From the NCBI GenBank assembly GCA_002479785.1, contig DLPD01000034.1, forward strand, positions 1 to 64,000: 64,000 nucleotides of DNA. The letters run 5' to 3'. The notes below the pieces were generated by a model. That model saw only the letters and a list, made by a program, of their open reading frames with translations. It was not told the origin of the DNA and ran no database searches. Within the stretch, counting starts at the first letter, position 1. Each line of letters opens with the position of its first letter. This document shows, in pieces, positions 1 through 7,003 of this stretch. The stretch is from Cytophagaceae bacterium UBA7467 (GTDB taxonomy: Bacteria; Bacteroidota; Bacteroidia; Cytophagales; Spirosomataceae). Both the position numbers and the translations under genes were made by a program.

Positions 1-1
1 G

Positions 2-73
2 TAGCCCCGGCAGGAATCGAACCTGCATCTTAGGTACCGGAAACCTACATTCTATCCATTGAACTACGGAGCC
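2..73 (-). tRNA. tRNA-Arg (anticodon CCG)
   Basis: Read on the minus strand, the segment folds into a full cloverleaf: a 7-bp acceptor stem (GGCTCCG with CGGGGCT, including G-U pairs), a D arm, a 5-bp anticodon stem TAGGT/ACCTA closing the loop TTCCGGT, and a T arm with loop TTCGATT. The anticodon is CCG, which reads the arginine codon CGG. The base after the acceptor stem is A, followed by one C at the window edge, so an encoded CCA cannot be judged. It lies 12 nt downstream of, and on the same strand as, the pseudouridine synthase gene. Confidence 0.93.
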
Positions 74-80
74 AGGGTGG

Positions 81-88
81 CAAAATTA
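81..88 (-). promoter_or_regulatory. Putative -7 box of the tRNA-Arg gene
   Basis: The minus strand reads TAATTTTG, a full match to the Bacteroidota -7 consensus TAnnTTTG. Its last G is 7 nt before the first base of the mature tRNA, so transcription could begin at or next to the tRNA 5' end. The box overlaps the stop codon of the upstream gene. A TTTG lies 12 nt further upstream (101-104), closer than the usual -33 spacing, so support is partial. Confidence 0.45.
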
Positions 89-802
89 CGAATACTTCTC
101 CAAAGTCTTTACCAGCACATTGAAATCTTTTGGGTAGGGTGCTTCGACGGTGATAGGGTCGCCATTCATGAGATTGAACGACAAACTATGGGCATGAAGC
201 GCTACGCGGCGCATGATCGCCATTTCTTCTGTATCTTTTTTCAAATGGAAATTGCGTTTCAAATCTGAAAGGTAGACCTCGGGGCCTCCGTACATCACAT
301 CGGAGACGATGGGCGCTTTCAGGCAGGTGAGGTGTATTCGGATTTGGTGCATTCGACCTGTGATGGGCATGCATTCGACCAAGGTAAAGCCTCGGAATAC
401 TTTCAATGTGCGGAACCAGGTTTCAGCGTGCTTTCCTTTGGCACGATCAATCACCACTTTTCCGTCTTTCAAAGGCAAAATGGGTAAGTTGACTAAAAAT
501 CCGTCCCAGTCGTGCATGCCCTCTACGACCGCGTGGTAGCGTTTCGCCGTTTCGCGGTGCTCGAATTGCATGGAGATGTGGCGGTAGGCCTCTGGATTTT
601 TAGCGATTACTAATGCCCCGGATGTTTCTTTGTCCAATCGGTGTCCCACCTGCGCATCCGATGAATACTCCTTCGCTAAACGCAAAATGGCCGGCGCTAA
701 ATCATCCTTCCGCTCATCCAGCGTTGAAATGCCCGAGGGCTTGTTAATCACAATAAAATCAGCATCCTCAAAAAGGATGGAATCAATAAATTTGTATTTC
801 AT
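86..802 (-). CDS. RluA-family RNA pseudouridine synthase
   Basis: Isomerises uridines to pseudouridine in rRNA or tRNA. The 238-residue protein has the family start INKPSGISTLD (about 19-29), the catalytic motif HRLDKETSG (54-62, with Asp57 as the expected nucleophile) and the distal GRMHQIRIHL block (about 150-160). There is no N-terminal S4 RNA-binding domain, so it belongs to the short single-domain group; the exact target cannot be read from sequence. It is followed after 12 nt by tRNA-Arg on the same strand. The start at MKYKFIDS fits, because the fold begins at once. Confidence 0.9.
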   Translation of the reverse strand: MKYKFIDSILFEDADFIVINKPSGISTLDERKDDLAPAILRLAKEYSSDAQVGHRLDKETSGALVIAKNPEAYRHISMQFEHRETAKRYHAVVEGMHDWDGFLVNLPILPLKDGKVVIDRAKGKHAETWFRTLKVFRGFTLVECMPITGRMHQIRIHLTCLKAPIVSDVMYGGPEVYLSDLKRNFHLKKDTEEMAIMRRVALHAHSLSFNLMNGDPITVEAPYPKDFNVLVKTLEKYS

Positions 803-823
803 AAATCTCGCCGCCTCACGGCT

Positions 824-858
824 TAGTCGTCAGTTGTCAGTGTGCAGTCGGCAGTCCG
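824..858 (+). repeat. Heptamer tandem array, YAGTNNN x5
   Basis: Five consecutive 7-nt units, TAGTCGT, CAGTTGT, CAGTGTG, CAGTCGG and CAGTCCG, share a fixed AGT core while the last three bases vary. The array lies in the 160-nt gap between the pseudouridine synthase gene and anmK, 22 nt upstream of the first. No coding role is apparent. The same 7-nt period is seen at 914-955 and 16274-16342. Confidence 0.7.
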
Positions 859-881
859 AAGGAAATGAGTCCGAAGGATTT
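853..881 (+). repeat. Dispersed 29-bp intergenic repeat, copy A
   Basis: Contains AGTCCGAAGGA twice with a 15-nt period. The 29 bp match the minus strand of 12841-12869 at 26 positions. Both copies are intergenic and each lies beside a gene end. Its first bases overlap the last unit of the preceding heptamer array. Confidence 0.65.
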
Positions 882-913
882 TTCACCATACTCATCGCCG
901 CAGGCGATTCCAA

Positions 914-955
914 CTTTATGCTTTATTCTTTGTGCTTTATGCTCTATTCTTTAAC
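914..955 (+). repeat. Heptamer tandem array, CTTTATG-like x6
   Basis: Six consecutive 7-nt units: CTTTATG, CTTTATT, CTTTGTG, CTTTATG, CTCTATT and CTTTAAC. The array ends 7 nt before the stop codon of the convergently placed side of anmK, that is, just downstream of the anmK coding region. It differs in unit sequence from the array at 824-858 but has the same period. Confidence 0.7.
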
Positions 956-962
956 TAAAAAA

Positions 963-2114
963 TTACAAAGAAATCTTCCCAAAGCTTTCCCACGGTGAAT
1001 CCCCCAATCTCTCCGCACCAGGCGAGTCAGCCAGCGTTTCATTCGCAAGCAAAGCAAATAAAACCGCTTCTTTTGCAGCCGAAGGCATCCCCAGTTCATC
1101 ACTTTCACAAACACGGAAAGGAAGCAGCTCCGTTAAACGCTCCGTGATTACTGGATTTTTGCTGCCCCCACCGCTTACGTAAACCGTTCCATCGATACCT
1201 GATGGGATGTAGGTTTTCATGGCGAGTGTGATACTTTGAGCGGTGAATTCGGTTAAGGTCGCGACTAAATCAGCAGGGCTGATGGAGGCGCGAACAATAT
1301 CTAAATTAAAGTATTCCGGTCCGGTGCTTTTAGGGAATGGTTCCTTGAAAAAGCTCAGGCTCATGAGTTCGGCTAAAATGCCAGAGTCGATTTTTCCGGA
1401 GCGAGCAATGGCGCCATCTTCATCGTAGGCTTGATTGAAATAACGGCGAACTGCTGCGTCGATTAAGGTGTTTCCGGGGCCAGTATCGGTCACTAAAATG
1501 CCAGCTGGGTCCCCTGAAGCGGGTAAATAGGTGAAGTTGCCTATGCCTCCTATGTTTAATAAGATTCTATTTTCTCCTTTCTTAGAGAATAGAAAATAAT
1601 CGCCAAACATCGCCAAAGGAGCTCCCTCGCCCCCGGCTGCCACGTGTCTCTGGCGGAAGTCGGAAAGCGTAATGATCCCCGTTAATTGGGCAATGTGATC
1701 GCCGTCACCTATTTGCAAGGTCGAATGCGGGAGTTTACCCGTTCTGTCTGGGCGGTGCATGACCGTCTGGCCGTGGGAGGCGATCGCGTCTACTTCAGAT
1801 GGATTTACTCCCCAGCAAGCTAAAACTTCTAAAATGAGAGAAGCGTGCAAACGTCCAATTTGCGCATTTAGTGTACTGAGGCTGGGAAAATGAATATTTT
1901 CTTTGGCAAAAACCGAACGAATGGATTCTTTAAATTCTGCCGGGTAGGGGCGCGTATCGTAGTGCAAAATCTCGTACGAAGTGTCTAGCCCAAAACCCGT
2001 AAAGCGTACCAAAGCCAAATCCAAGCCATCCAATGACGTACCCGACATCAGACCTAAAATGGTCCTTGTAGGGGCTTTGGAAATCTGATACAATTGCTCT
2101 ATCCGCGGGTTCAT
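963..2114 (-). CDS. anmK: Anhydro-N-acetylmuramic acid kinase
   Basis: Phosphorylates and opens 1,6-anhydro-N-acetylmuramic acid to MurNAc-6-phosphate in peptidoglycan recycling, in the cytoplasm. The 383 residues match the usual family length. Diagnostic parts are the N-terminal GLMSGTSLDGLDLAL motif (about 21-35), ASHGQTVMHRP (about 112-122), the LLNIGGIGN phosphate-binding turn (about 185) and the DTGPGNTLID block (about 210). A TAnnTTTG box ends only 4 nt before the start codon, which suggests a leaderless or nearly leaderless mRNA. It is transcribed divergently from the L-2-hydroxyglutarate oxidase gene. Confidence 0.95.
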   Translation of the reverse strand: MNPRIEQLYQISKAPTRTILGLMSGTSLDGLDLALVRFTGFGLDTSYEILHYDTRPYPAEFKESIRSVFAKENIHFPSLSTLNAQIGRLHASLILEVLACWGVNPSEVDAIASHGQTVMHRPDRTGKLPHSTLQIGDGDHIAQLTGIITLSDFRQRHVAAGGEGAPLAMFGDYFLFSKKGENRILLNIGGIGNFTYLPASGDPAGILVTDTGPGNTLIDAAVRRYFNQAYDEDGAIARSGKIDSGILAELMSLSFFKEPFPKSTGPEYFNLDIVRASISPADLVATLTEFTAQSITLAMKTYIPSGIDGTVYVSGGGSKNPVITERLTELLPFRVCESDELGMPSAAKEAVLFALLANETLADSPGAERLGDSPWESFGKISL

Positions 2115-2118
2115 ACTT

Positions 2119-2126
2119 CAAAGCTA
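2119..2126 (-). promoter_or_regulatory. Putative -7 box of anmK
   Basis: The minus strand reads TAGCTTTG, matching TAnnTTTG. The gap to the anmK ATG is only 4 nt, so the transcript would carry little or no 5' leader. Confidence 0.5.
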
Positions 2127-2156
2127 CGAATAATTCTTTTTACCATCGTTTAGCCG

Positions 2157-2164
2157 TATATTTG
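2157..2164 (+). promoter_or_regulatory. Putative -7 box of the L-2-hydroxyglutarate oxidase gene
   Basis: TATATTTG matches the Bacteroidota -7 consensus and lies 18 nt before the ATG at 2183. It decides the start: an in-frame TTG at 2162 overlaps the box and cannot lie on the transcript. Confidence 0.6.
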
Positions 2165-2182
2165 TTATTCAAATTTCATTTT

Positions 2183-3382
2183 ATGGCATTAGACGTAATC
2201 ATTGTAGGCGGCGGCATCGTGGGCCTCGCAACGGCGCATCGCTTATTAGAGGCGAGACCTGATCTTCATATCGCTTTGTTCGAAAAGGAAAGCATGGTTT
2301 CTATGCATCAAACGGGCAATAACTCCGGGGTGATCCACTCAGGATTGTACTACAAGCCGGGTTCCTTGAAAGCCAAAAATTGCATCGAGGGCTACCATCA
2401 ATTGATTGATTATTGCACAAAAGAGAATATTCCCTTTGAATTAACTGGTAAAATCGTGGTTGCCTCTACGGAAGAGCAACGGGCACAATTAGATACTTTG
2501 TACCAAAGAGGTCAACAAAATGGCCTGGATGGATTGAAAAAATTGAGCTTGGCAGAAATGCGGGAATATGAGCCGCATGTAACGGGGGTGGAGGGAATGT
2601 TTGTTCCTCAAACGGGTATCGTAGATTACCGCGCGGTGGCGGCAAAATTAGCCGTAGGCACCCAAATCAAGGGTTGCGAAATTCATTTAGGGGAACAGGT
2701 AACGGATATTAAGAAAGGCTTGACCTTCTCCATCGTAGAAACAACGAAGTCTGTTTATGAAGCTAAACTAGTGATCAACTGTGCCGGACTTTATTCGGAT
2801 AAAGTAGCGCAGATGACTCAAAAAGAACCATTAGACGTGCGCATCATCCCATTCCGCGGTGAATACTTCAAGCTCAGAAAAGACAAAGAATACTTAGTCA
2901 AGAACCTGATTTATCCGGTCCCAGATCCGAACTTCCCATTCCTAGGCGTTCACTTCACTCGAATGATGAAAGGTGGCGTGGAGGCAGGACCGAATGCTGT
3001 TTTAGCGTTTAAAAAAGAGGGTTATAAGAAATTAGGGGTCGATGCGAAGGAGCTTTGGGAGACCTTAACTTGGCCAGGATTCCAAAAAGTAGCCATGAAA
3101 TACTGGGAAACGGGTCTAGGTGAAATGTACCGCAGCTTCTCGAAAGAGGCCTTTACGAAAGCGTTACAAGTCTTAATTCCAGAAATTCAAATCACGGATT
3201 TAGTGGAAGGCGGTGCGGGAGTGAGAGCCCAAGCCTGCGACAGAGAAGGTGGATTATTAGATGATTTCTCGATCGTAGAAGATGCGAAAGTAATCAATGT
3301 GTTGAATGCGCCTAGTCCGGCGGCGACTTCTTCCTTATCTATCGGTAAGACGGTGGCTGAAATGGCCTTAAGTAGATTTTAA
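2183..3382 (+). CDS. lhgO: L-2-hydroxyglutarate oxidase
   Basis: FAD-dependent oxidation of L-2-hydroxyglutarate to 2-oxoglutarate, passing electrons to the membrane quinone pool (family knowledge). The 399-residue protein opens with the dinucleotide-binding motif IIVGGGIVGLATA (6-18), followed by GNNSGVIHSGLYY (about 46-58), typical of LhgO within the DAO superfamily, and GGAGVRAQA near the C terminus. The ATG at 2183 was chosen over an in-frame TTG at 2162, which lies inside the -7 promoter box. The ABC transporter gene starts 9 nt downstream, suggesting co-transcription. A separate D-2-hydroxyacid dehydrogenase is encoded at 43.7 kb. Confidence 0.9.
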   Translation: MALDVIIVGGGIVGLATAHRLLEARPDLHIALFEKESMVSMHQTGNNSGVIHSGLYYKPGSLKAKNCIEGYHQLIDYCTKENIPFELTGKIVVASTEEQRAQLDTLYQRGQQNGLDGLKKLSLAEMREYEPHVTGVEGMFVPQTGIVDYRAVAAKLAVGTQIKGCEIHLGEQVTDIKKGLTFSIVETTKSVYEAKLVINCAGLYSDKVAQMTQKEPLDVRIIPFRGEYFKLRKDKEYLVKNLIYPVPDPNFPFLGVHFTRMMKGGVEAGPNAVLAFKKEGYKKLGVDAKELWETLTWPGFQKVAMKYWETGLGEMYRSFSKEAFTKALQVLIPEIQITDLVEGGAGVRAQACDREGGLLDDFSIVEDAKVINVLNAPSPAATSSLSIGKTVAEMALSRF

Positions 3383-3391
3383 TCAACAAAC

Positions 3392-5140
3392 ATGAAATTA
3401 TTACTGAATTATTTAAAAGTATACCGCTGGCGCGTGGTGGGAGCTCTAGCTCTGGCAGCCACGAACCAGGTATTCTCGTTGATGGATCCTTACATATTCA
3501 GGAAGATCATCGATGATGTGGCGGCGGTATACCGCTCGGATACGCATACGCTTGACCAATTCGTGGCGGCTATTTGGCCTTTGGCCTTAGCGTCTGTGGG
3601 CGTGGCTTTCGTGAGCCGGGTAGCAAAGAATTTTCAGGATTATTTCATTAATACGGTTACCCAAAAAGTAGGTGCAAACCTCTATTCAGACGGCATTCGC
3701 CATTCTTTGGAGCTACCTTATGAGACGTTTGAGGACCAAAGATCCGGCGAAACCCTGGGTAAACTCCAAAAAGTCCGTACAGACGTCGAAAAGCTGATCA
3801 CCCTTGGAATCAATATTTTATTCCAATCCATCATCGCCTTGATTTTCATCTCTGTCTATGCTTTTTCGGTGCATTGGATGGTGATGCCGCTTTTCTTGAT
3901 CACGGGTCCCCTAATCGGATATGTTTCGTCCGTTTTAAGCAAGAAGATCAAAACGATCCAAATCGAAATCGTGAAAGAGTCAACGGGTTTAGCGGGATCC
4001 ACCACGGAATCGTTGCGAAACATTGAATTGGTGAAATCGCTTGGTTTGGCGGAGCAAGAAATCGCCCACTTGAATGCGACGACGGAGAAAATCCTGAAAT
4101 TAGAGTTAAAGAAAGTGCGTTATGTGCGTTCCATGGCCTTTGTCCAAGGAACCTGTGTGAATTTATTGAGAATGTTGATGGTGGTCGTGTTGATCTATTT
4201 GATCTACGAAGGGAAAATCACCATCGGTCAATTTTATTCGTTGAATATCTATTCATTCTTCTTGTTTAATCCTTTGCAGGAGATTGGTAATGTGGTGAAT
4301 ACCTACCGTGAGGCAGAGGTTTCCTTGCAAAATTTCGAGCAAGTGTTAGCTATTCCTTCGGAGAAGAAGCCTGAAAATCCGAAGGCCATTCCGTCTATTC
4401 AGGAATTGAAATTTGATCAAGTTTCGTTCAAGCATCAGTCTGCCACTACTGAAGCTTTGAATGGCATCACGTTCTCGGTTAAAGGGGGTGAAACGATTGC
4501 CTTTGTAGGGCCATCAGGTGCGGGAAAATCGACCCTAGTGAAATTGCTCGTTGGTTTATACCGTCCTAAACAAGGACAGGTCTATTACAACGGTGAGCCG
4601 GGCGACGCGATTGATTTTGATCAATTGCGTAAGAAGATTGGCTTTGTGACCCAGGATACACAATTGTTCTCCGGTTCTATTCGCGAGAATTTATTGTTTG
4701 TAAATCCGCAGGCGACGGACGCAGAGTGTATGGCTGTGTTAGAGAAAGCTGCTTGTCAATCGTTATTAGCCAGAGCCGACAAAGGATTGGATTCTTTGAT
4801 AGGGGAGGGCGGTGTAAAGGTTTCGGGCGGGGAGAAGCAGCGTTTGAGTATAGCGCGCGCTTTGTTGCGAGATCCGAATTTATTGGTTTTTGATGAGGCA
4901 ACTTCAGCATTGGATTCATTGACAGAAGAAGAAATCTCGGAAACCATTCGTTCGTTATCAGTTGATACGGAGCATCTTACGATTCTAATTGCCCACCGTT
5001 TATCGACGGTGATGCACGCAACCAGGATCTATGTGTTAGAGAAAGGGCAGATCGTGGAACAGGGCTCACATGACGATTTAGTGGCGAGCAAAGGATTGTA
5101 TTTTGCGATGTGGAGACAACAGGTAGGAGAAAACAAATAA
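3392..5140 (+). CDS. ABC exporter, fused membrane and ATPase domains (MsbA/multidrug type)
   Basis: A half-transporter that would work as a homodimer in the inner membrane. Residues 1-310 form the six-helix ABC membrane domain; residues about 340-582 form the ATPase with Walker A GPSGAGKST (from about 373), a Q loop, signature VSGGEKQRLS (about 477), Walker B LLVFDEATSALDS (about 497) and the H-loop IAHRLS. The substrate (lipid, drug or peptide) cannot be told; no peptidase domain is present. It follows the L-2-hydroxyglutarate oxidase gene by 9 nt and is probably in the same transcript. Confidence 0.9.
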   Translation: MKLLLNYLKVYRWRVVGALALAATNQVFSLMDPYIFRKIIDDVAAVYRSDTHTLDQFVAAIWPLALASVGVAFVSRVAKNFQDYFINTVTQKVGANLYSDGIRHSLELPYETFEDQRSGETLGKLQKVRTDVEKLITLGINILFQSIIALIFISVYAFSVHWMVMPLFLITGPLIGYVSSVLSKKIKTIQIEIVKESTGLAGSTTESLRNIELVKSLGLAEQEIAHLNATTEKILKLELKKVRYVRSMAFVQGTCVNLLRMLMVVVLIYLIYEGKITIGQFYSLNIYSFFLFNPLQEIGNVVNTYREAEVSLQNFEQVLAIPSEKKPENPKAIPSIQELKFDQVSFKHQSATTEALNGITFSVKGGETIAFVGPSGAGKSTLVKLLVGLYRPKQGQVYYNGEPGDAIDFDQLRKKIGFVTQDTQLFSGSIRENLLFVNPQATDAECMAVLEKAACQSLLARADKGLDSLIGEGGVKVSGGEKQRLSIARALLRDPNLLVFDEATSALDSLTEEEISETIRSLSVDTEHLTILIAHRLSTVMHATRIYVLEKGQIVEQGSHDDLVASKGLYFAMWRQQVGENK

Positions 5141-5162
5141 TTAATTTTGCTTTTTCTATAAT

Positions 5163-5181
5163 TGCCAAAGATTCTTTGGCA
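5163..5181 (+). terminator. Hairpin between the ABC exporter gene and ilvD
   Basis: TGCCAAAG and CTTTGGCA pair perfectly (8 bp) around a 3-nt loop, 22 nt after the ABC exporter stop codon. No T tract follows, so it may be a factor-assisted terminator or an mRNA end-protecting hairpin. Confidence 0.45.
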
Positions 5182-5210
5182 TAAACTATCCGTCTACAAA
5201 TCGAATTGCG

Positions 5211-5218
5211 TATATTTG
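5211..5218 (+). promoter_or_regulatory. Putative -7 box of the ilvD operon
   Basis: TATATTTG, a full match to TAnnTTTG, lies 26 nt before the ilvD ATG. No good -33 TTTG is seen at the usual distance. There is no room for an attenuator leader peptide between this box and ilvD. Confidence 0.55.
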
Positions 5219-5244
5219 TTGTTTGAAAAAATTTCTTAAACCTT

Positions 5245-6921
5245 ATGTCATTAAATAAGTATTCACGGACATTAACTCAGGAAGTATCTAATCCCGCTGC
5301 GAAAGCGATGCTATACGGTATCGGCCTTACAAGTGAGGATATGAACAAAGCCCAAATCGGTATCGCAAGTACAGGTTACGAAGGGAATACCTGTAATATG
5401 CACTTGAATGGCTTGTCTGTGCACGTTAAGAAAGGGATCCAAGAAAATGGAATGGTCGGTTTGATCTTCCACACGATTGGGGTTTCGGATGGAATGACGA
5501 ATGGAAATGACGGGATGAGCTATTCATTGCCATCGCGTGATATCATCGCAGATTCCATTGAGAATGTGGTAGGGGCACAATGGTATGATGGCGTTATAGC
5601 CGTGGTAGGTTGTGATAAAAATATGCCGGGGGCCATGATGGCGATGGCGCGTTTAAATCGCCCAGGAATGTTGGTTTATGGCGGAACGATTCGCAGCGGT
5701 TCTTACAAAGGAGAAAAATTAGATATCGTTTCGGCGTTCGAAGCATTGGGTAAAAAATATGCAGGAACCATCTCTGACGAGGATTATGAAGGCGTTATTC
5801 GCAATTCAATCCCGGGCGCAGGAGCCTGCGGCGGTATGTATACGGCGAACACAATGGCTTCTTCTATGGAAGCGATGGGCTTAGTACTACCTAATTCATC
5901 GACGTATCCGGCGACACACGAAGGCAAGAAAGCGGAGTGTTTGGCGATAGGCGCGGCGATGAAAGTGTTATTAGAGAAAAACATCTGTACGCGTGACATC
6001 ATGACACGTAAAGCATTTGAAAATGCGATGACTGTGGTGATGGCCCTAGGAGGTTCTACGAACGCGGTGCTTCACTATTTAGCCATTGCACACGCGGCTG
6101 GAATTACGTTTACATTGAAAGATATTCAGGCTATTTCTGATCGCACGCCATTAATTGCAGACTTGAAGCCTAGTGGGAAATACTACATGGAAGACGTGTT
6201 AGCGATTGGTGGAATGCCAGCGATTTTGAAATACTTATTAAGTGTAGGATTGTTGCACGGTGAGTGTTTAACAGTCACAGGAAAGACAATGGCGGAGAAT
6301 CTAGCGGAAGCTCCTGACTTGAATTTTGACACACAAAAAATTATTTTCCCCATCACACAACCATTAAAACCCTCAGGTCACTTGCAGATCTTGTATGGTA
6401 ATTTAGCTCCAGGCGGTGCCGTAGCGAAAATTACTGGGAAAGAAGGCGAGCGTTTTGAGGGTATTGCGAAAGTGTGTGAGCGAGAGGAAGAGGTGATTGA
6501 ATATATTTCAAAAGGAGAGATTAAACCGGGCCATGTGATCGTGATTCGCAATGAAGGGCCTAAAGGTGGACCTGGTATGCCAGAAATGTTAAAGCCTACC
6601 TCAGCCGTAATCGGGGCTGGTTTAGGAAACTCCGTGGCGATGATCACAGACGGTCGCTTCTCCGGAGGAACACATGGTTTCGTGGTGGGACACGTGACGC
6701 CAGAAGCGCAGGAAGGCGGTCCAATCGGCTTAGTAAAAGATGGCGATAAAATTACGATTGATGCCGTGAACAATACCCTAGTGTTGCACGTGTCGGATGA
6801 AGAATTAGCAGAACGCAAGAAAAACTGGAAGCCTATTGAGTCTCCATTTAAGCAAGGTGTTCTTCGCAAATATATTAAAAACGTATCCTCTGCTAGCCAG
6901 GGATGTGTGACGGATTTATAA
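5245..6921 (+). CDS. ilvD: Dihydroxy-acid dehydratase
   Basis: Third step of isoleucine/valine synthesis: dehydrates 2,3-dihydroxy-3-methyl acids to 2-oxo acids using an Fe-S cluster and Mg2+. The 558 residues match the family length. The three cluster cysteines are visible: NTC (Cys50), CDKNMPGA (Cys123) and [13 protein letters not shown] (Cys195). The C-terminal block [14 protein letters not shown] is also typical. It is the first gene of the run ilvD-ilvB-ilvN-ilvC, all on the plus strand with short gaps. Only the -7 box upstream points to regulation. Confidence 0.97.
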   Translation: MSLNKYSRTLTQEVSNPAAKAMLYGIGLTSEDMNKAQIGIASTGYEGNTCNMHLNGLSVHVKKGIQENGMVGLIFHTIGVSDGMTNGNDGMSYSLPSRDIIADSIENVVGAQWYDGVIAVVGCDKNMPGAMMAMARLNRPGMLVYGGTIRSGSYKGEKLDIVSAFEALGKKYAGTISDEDYEGVIRNSIPGAGACGGMYTANTMASSMEAMGLVLPNSSTYPATHEGKKAECLAIGAAMKVLLEKNICTRDIMTRKAFENAMTVVMALGGSTNAVLHYLAIAHAAGITFTLKDIQAISDRTPLIADLKPSGKYYMEDVLAIGGMPAILKYLLSVGLLHGECLTVTGKTMAENLAEAPDLNFDTQKIIFPITQPLKPSGHLQILYGNLAPGGAVAKITGKEGERFEGIAKVCEREEEVIEYISKGEIKPGHVIVIRNEGPKGGPGMPEMLKPTSAVIGAGLGNSVAMITDGRFSGGTHGFVVGHVTPEAQEGGPIGLVKDGDKITIDAVNNTLVLHVSDEELAERKKNWKPIESPFKQGVLRKYIKNVSSASQGCVTDL

Positions 6922-7003
6922 GAAAATAATTTTTTTATCTATCCAGAAGGCTTAAATTGGGCTTTCTATTACATTGAGACAGAATTTTTGAAAATTGTTA
7001 ACC

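Noticed and set aside
630..998. 122-codon plus-strand frame across the 803-962 gap
   Set aside because: Most of it is antisense to the pseudouridine synthase, and the rest reads through the heptamer arrays.
5141..5244. Leader-peptide attenuator before ilvD
   Set aside because: No small reading frame rich in Ile, Val or Leu codons lies after the -7 box, and the hairpin lies upstream of that box.
6378..6869. 163-codon minus-strand open frame inside ilvD
   Set aside because: Shadow frame with proline/serine-rich low-quality sequence; ilvD covers it fully.
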